64,000 nucleotides of DNA from Anadara kagoshimensis (Eukaryota > Mollusca > Bivalvia > Arcoida > Arcidae), in NCBI GenBank assembly GCA_021292105.1, contig CM037869.1, positions 32,958,835-33,022,834 on the forward strand. The letters run 5' to 3'. The position numbers and the translations under genes were made by a program. The notes beneath the pieces were generated by a model. It had not been told where the DNA came from. It worked only from the letters and a program-made list of their open reading frames with translations, and searched no databases. Every line of letters begins with the position of its first letter. Positions within the stretch are counted from its first letter, which is position 1. Below are positions 35,901 through 46,129 of this stretch, piece after piece.

Positions 35901-36303
35901 CTCAAGTCTCTTTCTGTACTTATCAGCTATCTTTTCTTGCTTTTTAAGATCATTTCTTAATTTTTCTAGGTTGCGTCGGTACTTGTTCTTCAAACTTGTA
36001 ATCTTCTTATCTGACAAATCTTTGTTAAAATTCATGGATACTGTGAGTGTTTGTTCTTTTCGTTCTTCATCCACCTTTAATTGCTTCCTCATATTTCTGT
36101 ATTTTCTCTGGGCATTGTTCCACATTCTTCTCTGTCTTCTCTGTGCTCTTTTTGACATGCTACCAATGCTTAACTTCTTTCCTGTTTTCTTGTCATCTCT
36201 ATATTTTTGTTTTTCTTTTTCTAAATATGCTTTTCTTCTTTCTGGGTCTTTGTCCCTTTTCTCTCTGTAGCGCCTCTGTTTTTACTTGGTGTTAATGGCA
36301 TTT
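32932..36303 (-). CDS. DDE-like transposase fused to OTU-type protease domain (three frame breaks)
   Basis: Starts at ATG 36303 (MPLTPSK), with a stop after a five-A run at ~36280 that one extra A would bypass. The N-terminal ~250 residues are Lys/Arg-rich and coiled (RRYREKRDKDPERRKAYLEK, AQRRQRRMW), then AFYLRDDVSRIIAGKKQTVT and a Cys motif (CSCKY). Frame changes lie near 35620 and 35350. The main 804-residue frame (35346-32932) has a Cys cluster (residues 25-61), HVDFSQNY (D142), FSDGPTTQYR (D223) and WNFLEAGHGKGVPDG (E256, H259), a D-81-D-33-E spacing like RNase H-fold transposases. A second Cys cluster follows (337-361). The OTU core is PDGDCLAHCG (D519, C522) with WVPNHFVVLL (H682), then a C-terminal YPGKI...YYWP domain. 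Frame breaks may be real or homopolymer errors. Very likely the element's own transposase. Confidence 0.7.
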
Positions 36304-36426
36304 TGATATTCTAAAATAAACCAAATAGAGGGTTAATCATGGAAAATTACTTATATAAACCAAAGTGATAGATATTAATTACATGTACAACACAAAGCAT
36401 GTTCCTTCACGTCATATTATTATTTT

Positions 36427-37195
36427 TGTCATTCCTGTTACTTATTTAAAATGCCTTATGTTATTTTCTTTTAATTTTGCAATGAGATAATTATTATGTT
36501 TTTAAACTGAATATAATAAACTAAACTAGAAAATTATTGGTTACATTGTAATTTGAATAAAATGTCATAATAATACCAATTATTGTCATTCCTGTTACCG
36601 GTTTCATCATTCCTGTAACTAATTGTTTTAAATTCATTAAATATGAGAAAAATGGCTCTGACCAAATCAATACAATGCTTTAATTTATTCTGAGAAGTTG
36701 TAAACCAACATTTAAAAATTGACTGATTATATTGCATATGAAATAGTTAAACAGATCAAATAAAGTTAGATATAAATCATTCCTGTTACATTTTCTGTCA
36801 ATCCTGTTACTTTTCAGCAGTAACAGTAATGACGGTAACAGTAATGATGATTATACATGTGTTTTAAAAATTTTCTAGGTCATACTCAAGGACAAAGTTT
36901 GAATGGCATAGGTTATTGTTGATATTGTTATGTTCACAAAATTATTCAGTCACCATTATGATTTTATACTTCTTAATACAGTGACTAATGATGGTAACAT
37001 GAATGACAAACTAAAAAGTTTTTATCCAACTTACCGAATTCAGTGATGAAATTTTTCCTCTTCAAAACTTCCCTCTCTCCAACTCTGCCATGTACATGAT
37101 GTACCTATCTAATTGTGCTAAATATCACAAAAGAGTTACAATGGAAGGGAAGCAACTCTCTAAACAGGGGCTTCACTGTGTGGTAACAGGAATGA
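36427..37195 (+). promoter_or_regulatory. Right subterminal motif array upstream of the transposase gene
   Basis: At least nine copies of GGTAACAG(T/G)AATGAC or its reverse complement: 36427-36441, 36585-36599, 36607-36620, 36777-36790, 36797-36810, 36819-36833, 36834-36847, 36993-37007 and 37182-37195. The orientation flips near 36815, from reverse-complement to direct. The array covers the 5' side of the gene, so it could bind transposase and also control transcription. Confidence 0.7.
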
Positions 37196-37556
37196 TGCTG
37201 ATTATGTGGACAACATAGTAAAGCTTAAAAATTGCTACAACTAAGTATACTATGAAAAAAGTTAGATATATTTTCATGAATTCAAGTATTTTAAATTTTA
37301 TTTAAACCATAATTTGAAGGCTGGGCAACTGTATTTTGCAAATATTTGTCACAAGAAAATAGTACTCTGTTGTTTGGACATTCAAAAAATGGCTACTGGT
37401 GCTTAAATAAATTTTAAAAAAATTCTTTTTAACTTGGTTTGGTAGATTGCTTTTGTTTTCTAAATTGATAAATAATTAATTTCATTATTTTTAAAAATAT
37501 TTAACAATTATTATAATGTATCAGAAGCTGTAGAGGTCTGTTTAGTCTCCAGGACA

Positions 37557-37590
37557 CAAAATTGCCTATTTTTTGATAATGACCCATATA
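37557..37590 (-). repeat. Right terminal inverted repeat of the OTU transposon
   Basis: Reverse complement begins TATATGGGTCATTATCAAAA then ATAGGCAATTTT. Pairs with 32302-32335. Confidence 0.8.
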
Positions 37591-37959
37591 CGATTAAAGG
37601 GTTGCTTCCGATAGAAATTTGTTGTTAACAATAGCATGAGTTCCATAAATATATGTCAGAGCGTGACCTTTCAATGGGACATTGTCTTGCAGATGTAAAT
37701 TTAGAATTTTTAAAATTTATTTTAACGAAAAAAAAATATATATATTATTTATATATATATAGTGTCTTGATAAAAATTGTCACCATAGCCAAGCTACAAT
37801 TTCGCCTAATTCAAGTCTAATTTGAATTTTCCATCGGCAATTTTTAAAGTTTTTTTTTAAATAAGGAAAACAAAATCCAGAATAAAAAATAACACCAATT
37901 TCTCTTATTTGGTATGATATCGTGGAAATTCAAAAAATCTAAACCAACTTTATTATTTC

Positions 37960-38135
37960 TGTAACTCAATGGGTAGAGTTTCTGTAACTCAATGGGTAGA
38001 GTTATCACTTCCTATTTTGCAGTCGATGGTTCAAAGTTAAGCCCTATTATAGAGAGTACTTCAGTTGTTCTTTTGATGAGCACCAGGTATTGACGAATCA
38101 GGTACAGTTCATTCAGATGAGATCTTAAATCCCCC
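37960..38135 (+). repeat. tRNA-headed SINE-like repeat
   Basis: CTGTAACTCAATGGGTAGAG occurs twice in tandem (~37963 and ~37981), resembling a tRNA A box. GATGGTTCAAAGTTAAG at ~38024 resembles a B box. The body continues to ~38135. Not a working tRNA because no acceptor stem forms. Confidence 0.5.
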
Positions 38136-38164
38136 TTCCGCATGCAACGGTAGCACTAAAAAAC

Positions 38165-38415
38165 CTTACTGCATGGATGGTCTGTGTGGTTCAATCGTAG
38201 CGCGCCCGCCTAGAAAACAGGAGCCACGATTGTGAGTAAGGATCCTGACTGGGTCAGATACTGCTTCTCCATTGAAAAGTGGCGATTGGTTCACTCGGTG
38301 TCAGAGTAAAATGACTGAAAGAGTGGTTTACTGACTCTGTGGGTTAGCACCATAAATTCCATCCAAGTGTATGCTAGTACAAGACAGATTATACAATACA
38401 CTCGCGCATACACAA
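38165..38415 (+). repeat. Second tRNA-like SINE
   Basis: TGTGTGGTTCAATCGTAGCG with CGCCCGCCTAGAAAACAGG and CCACGATTGTGAGTAAGGAT has a tRNA-like head. The body runs through GGTGTCAGAGTAAAATGACT to GTACAAGACAGATT. Different family from the SINE at 40072. Confidence 0.45.
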
Positions 38416-38496
38416 ATATTTTCTTAGGTTAATCCTTAGAGATTAATAAACGTTTATCTCGTAACGAATAGCAGAGATTGTCGTAGTTATTTAAAC

Positions 38497-39415
38497 AAGA
38501 GGCCCATGAACCTTAACGCTCACCTGTGACCTTGACCTTTTAACCCATAACCCTCATTTATATATCAAAATGATCGTTAGGCCAATACCTCCGATATTCT
38601 AGCATACATGCTTATACAAAATATTTATAGTTTTCAAGATAATTAACCAATTCAGTATTAATTTGCACCTGTGACATTGACCTTTGAACCCACGACCTTT
38701 ATTAATATATTAATCAAAATAACCACTGTGCATTTACCTACAATATGTATGCCTATACAAAAAGTTAATAGTTTTGCAGATAATCAACTATAACGGTAAT
38801 AGTTGTGCATCTTTGACCTTAACCTTTGAACCCATTACCTTGATCGTCATGTCAATACCTACAATTAACTGAAAATCATATGCCATTATCACCTGAAATG
38901 TTTAAAAAATAGCATTTTTTATCAAAGGTCAAAAACAGGGACATGACCTTGACATCTTTTGGAAGAAAAAAGCAAGACAAGATCAACAGTAAAAACAATT
39001 ATCTTCAGCCGTTATTGATTTATAACAATGTATGTCTCATTTTCAAAATTACATAATTTTACGCAAAAAACGCGTAACCTATTTTTCGTTCAATTTTCAT
39101 GAAAAACACAATTTTAATGTTCCCAGGTATGCTGAATCCAAATATCCAATCAAAATTTGCCTGCACCTTTTGGTTTTAGAGAAGAAGATTTTTTTGTCTT
39201 TTTGCTATTTTTAGTAATGGCGGTCATCTTGTTGGGCGTGGCCAAACCACACAATTTTGAAAGGCTGTTACCCAGGCATGATAATCACCAAGTTTCATGA
39301 AATTTGGCCCAGTAGTTTTGGAGGAGAAGATTAAAATGTAAAGTTTACACACGGCGGACGATGATAGATTGCAATAGCTCTTCTGAGCCTTTGGCCCAGG
39401 TGAGCTAAAAACATT
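38497..39415 (+). repeat. GCTCACC-type element with CCTTTGAACCCA tandem units
   Basis: Opens AACAAGAGGCCCATGAACCT, then GCTCACCTGTGACCTTGACC, and closes TTGGCCCAGGTGAGCTAAAA at ~39396. The first half holds about three ~145 bp units with GACCTTGACCTTTGAACCCA. The second half (38900-39390) is unique sequence. Non-coding. Confidence 0.65.
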
Positions 39416-40071
39416 GTAACCAACCAACCAACCAACTTCACTGCATTGCCCTAATAATACATCATAGACGAGAAATTCTGTCACTTCCGACTATACCTGG
39501 TGATGTCTAGATATAAGTTTATTTAAATAGAGCGAGAAGATTTCCTCTTCTATTCAGAATTCCATGATACAAATAATAAATTATTCTTAAATTTAATTCT
39601 TGCAGCGTCTATTAAGAACTAGACTAGATTGATTTATGTAATGTTTAACTTTCTCCAGACGTACATCAGACTACTAAATTATAGGCAATGCTGATATCCC
39701 GCTACTTTTTAAAATTTAAAAGCACATGACAGGAATTAATAGTGGGATCCTATTTCATTTACAGTGTATGGAGATTCGGACAACTCTATTAGTATCACAT
39801 TTTATATTTTGATATTAGCACTTGACATTTCGGTAATGGACAAGTGTTGAAAACGTATTGAACGGGATTTAAGTGTGAGTAAGTGTCAGTTCGCTTACCG
39901 ATGGCAGGTTGTTTCTTCAGTTCGGTTCTCTCCTTCGTCTCCGGTGAACTGACTGCTTCGCTATAAGTGAAAGAATCTTAACAGGACTCTATTTATTTAT
40001 GTACTGCACTCATGGGAATGTTGGTAAATCGGCTTGTTTCCAAACTTAATCGCCGTGTACCACTATTTATT

Positions 40072-40440
40072 TTAGACCACTGCGGTAGCTAAGTTTGTCT
40101 AATGCTCGCTCCCATAAGTGGGAGGTTGGTTTGAAACCCGACCGCCGGTCCTCACCCAAAACTTAAACTGGATAGTGATTTTCGCCAAGCACTCTTCATT
40201 ACGAAATGAAAGCCACTGTTCTTTCGGATGTAATTTTGAAATAAACGAGGTCCCGTGTCACTATGGTAGGCGTGACACGATAAAGAGCTTAACTTTATAC
40301 TAGTAATATCATAAGCGCAACGCACGGGCAAAATTTTTGCACCTTCGCTAATACCTGGCAACGTTTCGAGATAAGTGAAATATTCTTGATTGGGACGTTA
40401 AATACCATTACGCAACTCAACCCAACTATGTACTTTAGTG
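40072..40440 (+). repeat. tRNA-derived SINE, near full length
   Basis: Head ACCACTGCGGTAGCTAAGTT, body AAGCACTCTTCATTACGAAA, CGAGGTCCCGTGTCACTATG, GCGCAACGCACGGGCAAAAT and tail ATATTCTTGATTGGGACGTT then AAATACCATTACGCAACTCA. The same family is at 46130-46475 (minus strand, best tRNA head), 51975-52235 and 61585-61835 (head-less). Confidence 0.7.
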
Positions 40441-41117
40441 AAAAGTAAAACGATTTAGTCAATGTCAAATAATCTTCCAAGCGAAGTTTATAGGAAGTAT
40501 GGAACAGGTAAGGCGGGAATTATTCGTGTATTTGAAAAAAGTCTCGATATGACTTGATTAAAATACTTAATACTTTCTTCACCTATAAAAAAAATATCGC
40601 CCTGAGACTTAATGAAAATAAACTCGCTTTTTATTCATAGCGCATGAAGGATTTAATTTTTAAACTTGAAAAATGCAATTTTCTATTAGTCAGGGGGCAG
40701 ATCCCAAAAATGTGACACCCCCTTAACTTTTTTGTTAAAAGCAGGAAACATGGTGGATCCTATTGCCCTATATGTACTTAGTTAGGCTAGGTATGTTTCC
40801 TGCCTCTTTATAGTTTGCTAAAAGACCTGATTTACCTCGCCCTGTACTCGAGAATGTAGTACTTGCATCCAAAAACCCTAACCTTACCATCAACTGCTTA
40901 CCATACACCTTTTTTGTTTATATCATTTGATATAAAACTAACAAAATCAGATTCATTCTTTATTTTCGCCCATATGTATATTGAATTATTCCAATTTTGA
41001 ACTTTCCATCTCTTTTCTGCAATATGTCTTATTCTTTAAATCGAATTGTTCTTATCAGTTCTGACTGGTTTTAATGCTTTATGATTGTGATTTGTGGATG
41101 GATTATTGTGATTTTTT

Positions 41118-41695
41118 TTTCTTGTCATACATTATAAAATGCTCAAAATATCAATCAAACAAAACATCTATTCTACCATCTATTCCTTAAATGACACTTT
41201 GTGCTATCTGCAAATCTACAAACTTTTCAAAGGTTTGTGCATTGGTGCTTTTCGAATGCTGTTAACCAATGTCATACTCTCTTTTATGGTACAAATCTCT
41301 GAACATTTCTGAATGACATCATCAACCTGTGACTACATCAGATGTCTGTTGATTGGTCGTAAACTACCTGATGATGTTACTTAGAATACAGTTACTTCTT
41401 TTTGTCCAGTATATCACTATCTCAATTACCTCTTCCTGCTTTCACTGGCACTATGATATTATTTAGCTGTTATTGTTTTGATTTTTGAAACTTCATAATG
41501 GTACCGAAAAATATAAAGACTTGTACGATAATATATGGTACGGCATTGGTTAATAGCATTGAAAAACCACAGTATGCACTTTGAAGATTGAAATTTGAAG
41601 AAGGAATCACAAAGTATCATTTAAGGAATAGTGATAGAGTAGATGTTTTGTGATGTTTTGTTTGATTGATATTTTGAGCATTTTATAAAGGCTTA
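41118..41695. repeat. Nested foldback repeat
   Basis: TTATAAAATGCTCAAAATAT, CAATCAAACAAAACATCTAT and CCTTAAATGACACTTTGTG at 41128-41205 are repeated inverted at ~41588-41690 (ACAAAGTATCATTTAAGGAA ... ATTTTGAGCATTTTATAAA). Arms ~80-100 bp. The centre is unique sequence. Confidence 0.7.
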
Positions 41696-41724
41696 AACTA
41701 GACAAAAAAGAATAAATTTAAATC

Positions 41725-41895
41725 AAACATACCAATCCATGTCAAAATCACAGTAAAATCTTGAAACTTTCAAATTTAGTTTAACACAGGAACATCCACC
41801 AGGAATTGAGAACGAGTTACCTGGAAGGGTAATTGAGCACCCAACACTTTTTAGAATGAAAGCAATATGAACTTTGGGACGCCACATATCCATGG
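41725..41895 (-). repeat. Penelope-like tail, divergent copy
   Basis: CATACCAATCCATGTCAAAA, ACAGGAACATCCACCAGG, GGTAATTGAGCACCC and AATGAAAGCAATATGAACTT follow the reverse complement order of the tail at 9526-9730. Confidence 0.5.
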
Positions 41896-42964
41896 GAGAT
41901 GGTATTTTCGGATACAGAGTCACAATATTATATTGTGATGACAGCCATAAATCTTTATGAGGACCTTCATAAGCCAACGCTTGCACTATCCCTACATCAA
42001 CAATTCATTTGTTAGCAATTTGCACCGTTGTATATACAGATTTAAAGAATGCAGAAGAGAGATGGGATTCCATGTTGCCTGAGAATTTGAACAATTTTAT
42101 AAATACGGGAGAGAATAAGGCTTAACTGACTAGTTTTATATCAAATTAGTTCTGCAAGGAAGTACAAGGCAAGGAGTCGGTGGTTAGTGGAGGGTTGCAA
42201 ATCCAAATGCAACATTCTGGAGAATAGGGTGAGATACATCAAGTCTTATTGCAAACCATAAATAGGCAGACTCCAGACTTGTTCCTTATGCCGAGTGAGA
42301 TGGATAGAATAACGGATAATGATCAGATGTTTTTATTCTCTTGGTTTTGTTTCATAACTAAGCATTAAGGTTTAAGCGAGTACTACAACAAAAAAGAAAT
42401 TAAAATTTCAAGGAGTCAATAAGAAATATCAGAAGAAAAACATTTAGATATGTTGGTATTTGATCAACAGACAGTGATTGAGCTTCCAGCATGGGAATTT
42501 TTTAAACAAATTACAGAGTTTGAAAACTGAACTGAAAGCTTATGAATATACGATAAAGTCGGTAACGCTGTTATCAAGTGTAGATTCTTTTGTTTGTAAT
42601 CTATTTCAAACTACCAACCTTTAACAAAAACCTTCATGAACTTCACAGTCATATGTTCCGTCATAGCTACTTTACAAGACACGTTCCGGTCATGCACATT
42701 AATTATCAGGAAATGGTTTGGAATCTATGTTTATTTCCTCAGAAAAAAACTGCCATCAACTCTTGTTTGTAGTTGGGAAATTGACCTTCAATATTTATGA
42801 ATGTGGAATTGTTGAATCTTTGTTATGTTTGTGCAGCTTAATTATTGTGAAAAACACATTTTACTGGACAGTTGTTTGTGGATGTGAATCATGCTGGTGT
42901 AAAAAGCTTTTAAAGGAGGTAGTTAACTAGTATATATATATATATTGGCTTATTGTAGTAAAAC

Positions 42965-43512
42965 AATGCAGCGTGGTGATTATAAGACGGCCATCCATAA
43001 TTATTCATGGAAAATTAGTATAATTATTTAATTGTTTAAATATCAAATTTCAACTCAAAATGTTAAGCGGTTGATTTGTTATTGGATTTTATTTTTTAAA
43101 ATTATCTTTTTTTGGTGGCCATCTTGGATTTGGCAGCCATATTTTCAGTTAACGGAAAAAGTCAAGGTGGAAACATACTTAGCCTAACTAAATACATATA
43201 TATTAAATACAATGCATTTGTTTTAATGTCATAAAATAATGACATCGTATGTTGTATTTGATTTAAAATGCAGCGCGGTGATTATAAGTCGGCCATCTTA
43301 GAAATGGCGGCCATATTGAATTTTATGACCAACGTTTATTCATGAAAAATTAGCACAAATATTTAATTGATCAAATACCAAATTTCAACTGAAAAGGTTG
43401 AGTGGTTGATTTGATTTTGAGTTTTCATACTTAAATTATCTTTATTGGCGGCCATCTTGGATTGGCAGCCATATTTCCATTAAACGGAAAAAGTCAAGGT
43501 GGAAACATACCT
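42965..43512 (+). repeat. Two tandem ~300 bp units
   Basis: CAGCGTGGTGATTATAAGAC at ~42968 and CAGCGCGGTGATTATAAGTC at ~43271 begin two copies that both end AAGTCAAGGTGGAAACATAC, CTTAGCCTAACTAAATACAT (second copy merges into the right inverted end of the host element). GGCGGCCATCTTGGATT-like sequence lies in each. Confidence 0.7.
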
Positions 43513-43619
43513 AGCCTAACTAAGTACATATAGGGCAATAGGATCCACCATGTTTCCTGCTTTTAACAAAAAAGTTTAGGGGGTGTAACATTTTTGGGAT
43601 CTACCCCTGACTACACTTG

Positions 43620-44275
43620 ATTTTTTTGTGAACATCGATGAAAAATTCACAAGATGTGTCAATATCATAAAAAGGGGTGCTTGCTGAGGGAGCGGCCGAA
43701 TGTTTAAACTGTTTTGAAAAATCCTGAGACAGTTGGAATTTCCGTTCGTTCCTTCTTACTGTTCATAATCGAAGTGAAGGCATATTTCACCAATTTTACT
43801 TAAGTCTACTATCTTGTGACGCAAACAGCAGTTTATTTTTGTTCTCCTCTTGTTCCGAATAATGTAAGTTTTTTATGTACTGAAGTAAATTTTTGTGCAT
43901 GAAATTATATCTCAGTAATGGTTTTTCGAGAAGTGTGAAGATGAAATGATATGATTTACGTTCATGTTTTTGATGCGGTCTTTAACATTTTTGTTGAGTA
44001 TATTTTAAGGATGACTAAACATATCTAAGAATCTGTAGTCACTTGACCTTTTTGTGAACATCGATGAAAAAATTCACAAGATGTGTCAATTTCAATATCA
44101 TAAGAAGGGGTGCTTGCTGAGGTAGCGGCCGAATGTTTAACTGTTTTGAAAAATCCTGAGACAGTTGGAATTTCCGTTCGTTCCTTCTTACTGTTCATAA
44201 TCGAAGTGAAGGCATATTTCACCAATTTTACTTAAGTCTACTATCTTGTGACACAAACAGCAGTTTGCTGAATCT
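43620..44275. repeat. ~230 bp direct duplication with a split coding-like frame
   Basis: GTGAACATCGATGAAAAATT ... CTTGTGACGCAAACAGCAGT at ~43626-43835 recurs at ~44053-44268. The second copy holds a 66-codon minus-strand frame from ATG 44225 (MVKYAFTSIMNSKKERTEIP, SGFFKTVKHSAATSASTPS) ending at 44025; the first copy has one-base deletions that break it. SGFFK resembles N-termini of some transposases, but no family can be named. Confidence 0.6.
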
Positions 44276-44279
44276 TTGT

Positions 44280-45030
44280 CGCCTTTAAATTCTCGGACTC
44301 ATTTTATGAACCTATGATCCGAAAGCCAAGACCGATTGAATACAAACTTCCCCATTGCCGATCGATGTCAATATGCCACCATGCCGTTAAGTGGTCATAT
44401 TGACGCTTGAAACTGGCTTTATCATGATATCGATAATCAAACGCACTGAAGATTATGCATTATTGTAACACACAGATTGGAAGCGATATAGCAAAACTTA
44501 CAATTTCATCTGGAGAAATAAAATTCAAGAGTGTTTCTAAGGGCTTGGGCAGCATTTTCAAGTCAAATATCATTTTCAAGGGTTTTTCAAGACCTGTGCG
44601 AATCAGTTGCAGTTAATATATGGCGATATTTCGCAAAAAGACATTTAAAATTAATATGCTATAACTTTATCAATTGGGTTTCATAATGGCCGACGATCTC
44701 ACTATTCTAACCGTTGGTCTTACACTATTTGTTTCCATTCCGTTCATATATAACTGTTAATTTTGCAGCAATAGACGGTTGTTCGGAATACAATTCCACA
44801 TTAGCAGTGCTTAGACCAAAAGAGTGAAATCAAACGTTTTTCTAAGGGGCCAAAATATATTAAACCTAAATAAGCTAAGGAAATACTTTGGATGAGGGAG
44901 TTTTTGAGGATTTATATGTTTTAACAAGAAGCATATTTAGACAGTAGAATAGTATAGACGATATCCTTAGGATATGCTTATTACACCAGCAGAAATACCT
45001 TTCTAGTTTCAATTAAATGTTATTTAACCA
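44280..45030. other. Non-coding stretch with dispersed repeat fragment
   Basis: No gene recognised. ~44870-44930 (AAATACTTTGGATGAGGGAG, TTTTTGAGGATTTAT) is the inverted form of the repeat at ~2215-2300 and 50460-50530. Confidence 0.45.
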
Positions 45031-45039
45031 AACACAAAG

Positions 45040-45205
45040 CCATGTCCGACTCACAATCCCGAAGCAAAGTAAAAAATTTTGAACTGACAAGTCAGGTTAG
45101 AACTTCCACCAGGGCAGTGAGGCCGAGTCCTTCGGAAGGGCAAGCACCTCTTGTTTAGCTAGCTACGCCCGCCACGTGTGTAATCAATATTGTGTGAAAG
45201 GAACA
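45040..45205 (-). repeat. Penelope-like tail
   Basis: Reverse complement of the tail: AAGCCATGTCCGACTCACAA, ACTTCCACCAGGGCAGTGAG, CTAGCTACGCCCGCCACGTG and GTGTGAAAGGAACATGGAAC. Well preserved. Confidence 0.7.
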
Positions 45206-45333
45206 TGGAACAATGGGATGTCAGTGTTAATTTTACAGCAATAGACAGGCATATCGGAATTCAATTCTTATATTCCGTGAGCAAATCATTTTAATTTCAA
45301 AAGGGATTTATTATAGATTTAAAAGTTACCTAC

Positions 45334-45407
45334 CTAAATGAACCGACATAAGGAAGGCCAAGAAAACCATCTGGCACCGGTATGACATATTGTCTCTTGA
45401 GCAAACC
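45334..45407 (-). CDS. Possible isolated 74 bp coding exon
   Basis: On the minus strand a pyrimidine-rich TTTTGTCTTCCTAG precedes, and GTAGGTAAC follows, an open stretch reading GLLKRQYVIPVPDGFLGLPY then VGSF. Splice-site consensus on both sides and the protein-like composition fit an internal exon. No neighbouring exon of the same gene was found, and the segment lies between repeat copies. Tentative. Confidence 0.25.
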
Positions 45408-45854
45408 CTAGGAAGACAAAAGTAATTAATAACAATATAAGTAATCATAAAAGACAAACATACGGACCTGTGTCCAAATCACAAACCTTAATCAAAGTAA
45501 AACCTTTGAAAACAATGAAATCAGTTTAAAACAAGGACATTTCGAATAATTATACCGGAAGTTGTTTCAGGCAGGCGAAACATTGTTTCTCTAAAAATGA
45601 TTTTTTTTGCTTTGAATATGAAATTAAAATTCTGCTGGTTCTGCTCGATAAATTTATTAATCTAGACTTGGGCGTAAACACAAATTCAATCAATCTTTCT
45701 CTCATAATTGTTATAAATAAATGTTTGAAAAATTAAGTGAGAAAAAAATTGTCAAAATTTGATTCAAACCTTTAATACTGTAAAAGTTTATTTTGGCGGT
45801 ATAGGACATTCAGAAATATCCGCGTAGTTTAATTTTCGCGTTTTTTGAAATATA

Positions 45855-46025
45855 TCAAAACAAACATACTAATCCATGTCCGAATCACAATCCAGAAGCA
45901 AAGTAAAAACTTTGAAACTGACAAGTTAGGTTACACACGTGAACTTCTAACCAGGGAAGTGAGGCCGAGATCCGGATGGACAAGCACCGACTGTTTAGCT
46001 AGCTACATCCTCCATACTATAATAT
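45855..46025 (-). repeat. Penelope-like tail
   Basis: AATCCATGTCCGAATCACAA, CCAGAAGCAAAGTAAAAACT, CACGTGAACTTCTAACCAGG and AGCTAGCTACATCC: reverse complement of the tail at 9526-9730. Confidence 0.7.
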
Positions 46026-46129
46026 AATTTTCGCTTTGTATAAATTTTCGCTCAAAACAAACGACCGCGTAATAAGCTAAAATTACTACACTGCGAAAAT
46101 AAATACGTTTACAGTAACCGCCTCTATGT

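Larger units (their letters stand above)
32302..37590 (-). mobile_element. ~5.3 kb transposon encoding a DDE-like + OTU protein
   Basis: Left end TATATGGGTCATTATCAAAA at 32302 and its reverse complement at 37571-37590 form imperfect terminal inverted repeats of ~30 bp (inner part TTGGCA / ATAGGCA). TATA stands at both boundaries, so the target duplication may be TATA or TA with the element starting TGGGTC. One long gene lies on the minus strand (32932-36303). Both subterminal regions carry arrays of GGTAACAG(T/G)AATGAC. Complete architecture suggests a recently active autonomous or nearly autonomous element. I cannot assign it to a named superfamily. Confidence 0.8.
40688..43612. mobile_element. 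~2.9 kb element with ~115 bp CAGGGG-type inverted ends
   Basis: 40688-40805 (AGTCAGGGGGCAGATCCCAA ... CCTAGCC region) is the inverted copy of 43495-43612, including GGAAACATGGTGGATCCTAT and TATGTACTTAGTTAGGCTAG. CAGGGG ends suggest a hAT-like non-autonomous element. No clear 8 bp target duplication was found. Inside are a nested foldback (41118-41690), a Penelope-like tail and a ~300 bp tandem duplication; no transposase. Confidence 0.65.

Noticed and set aside
35815..36295. Hydrophobic Phe/Leu/Ser-rich frame on plus strand as a membrane protein
   Set aside because: It is the antisense shadow of the Lys/Arg-rich N-terminus of the transposase at 32932-36303.
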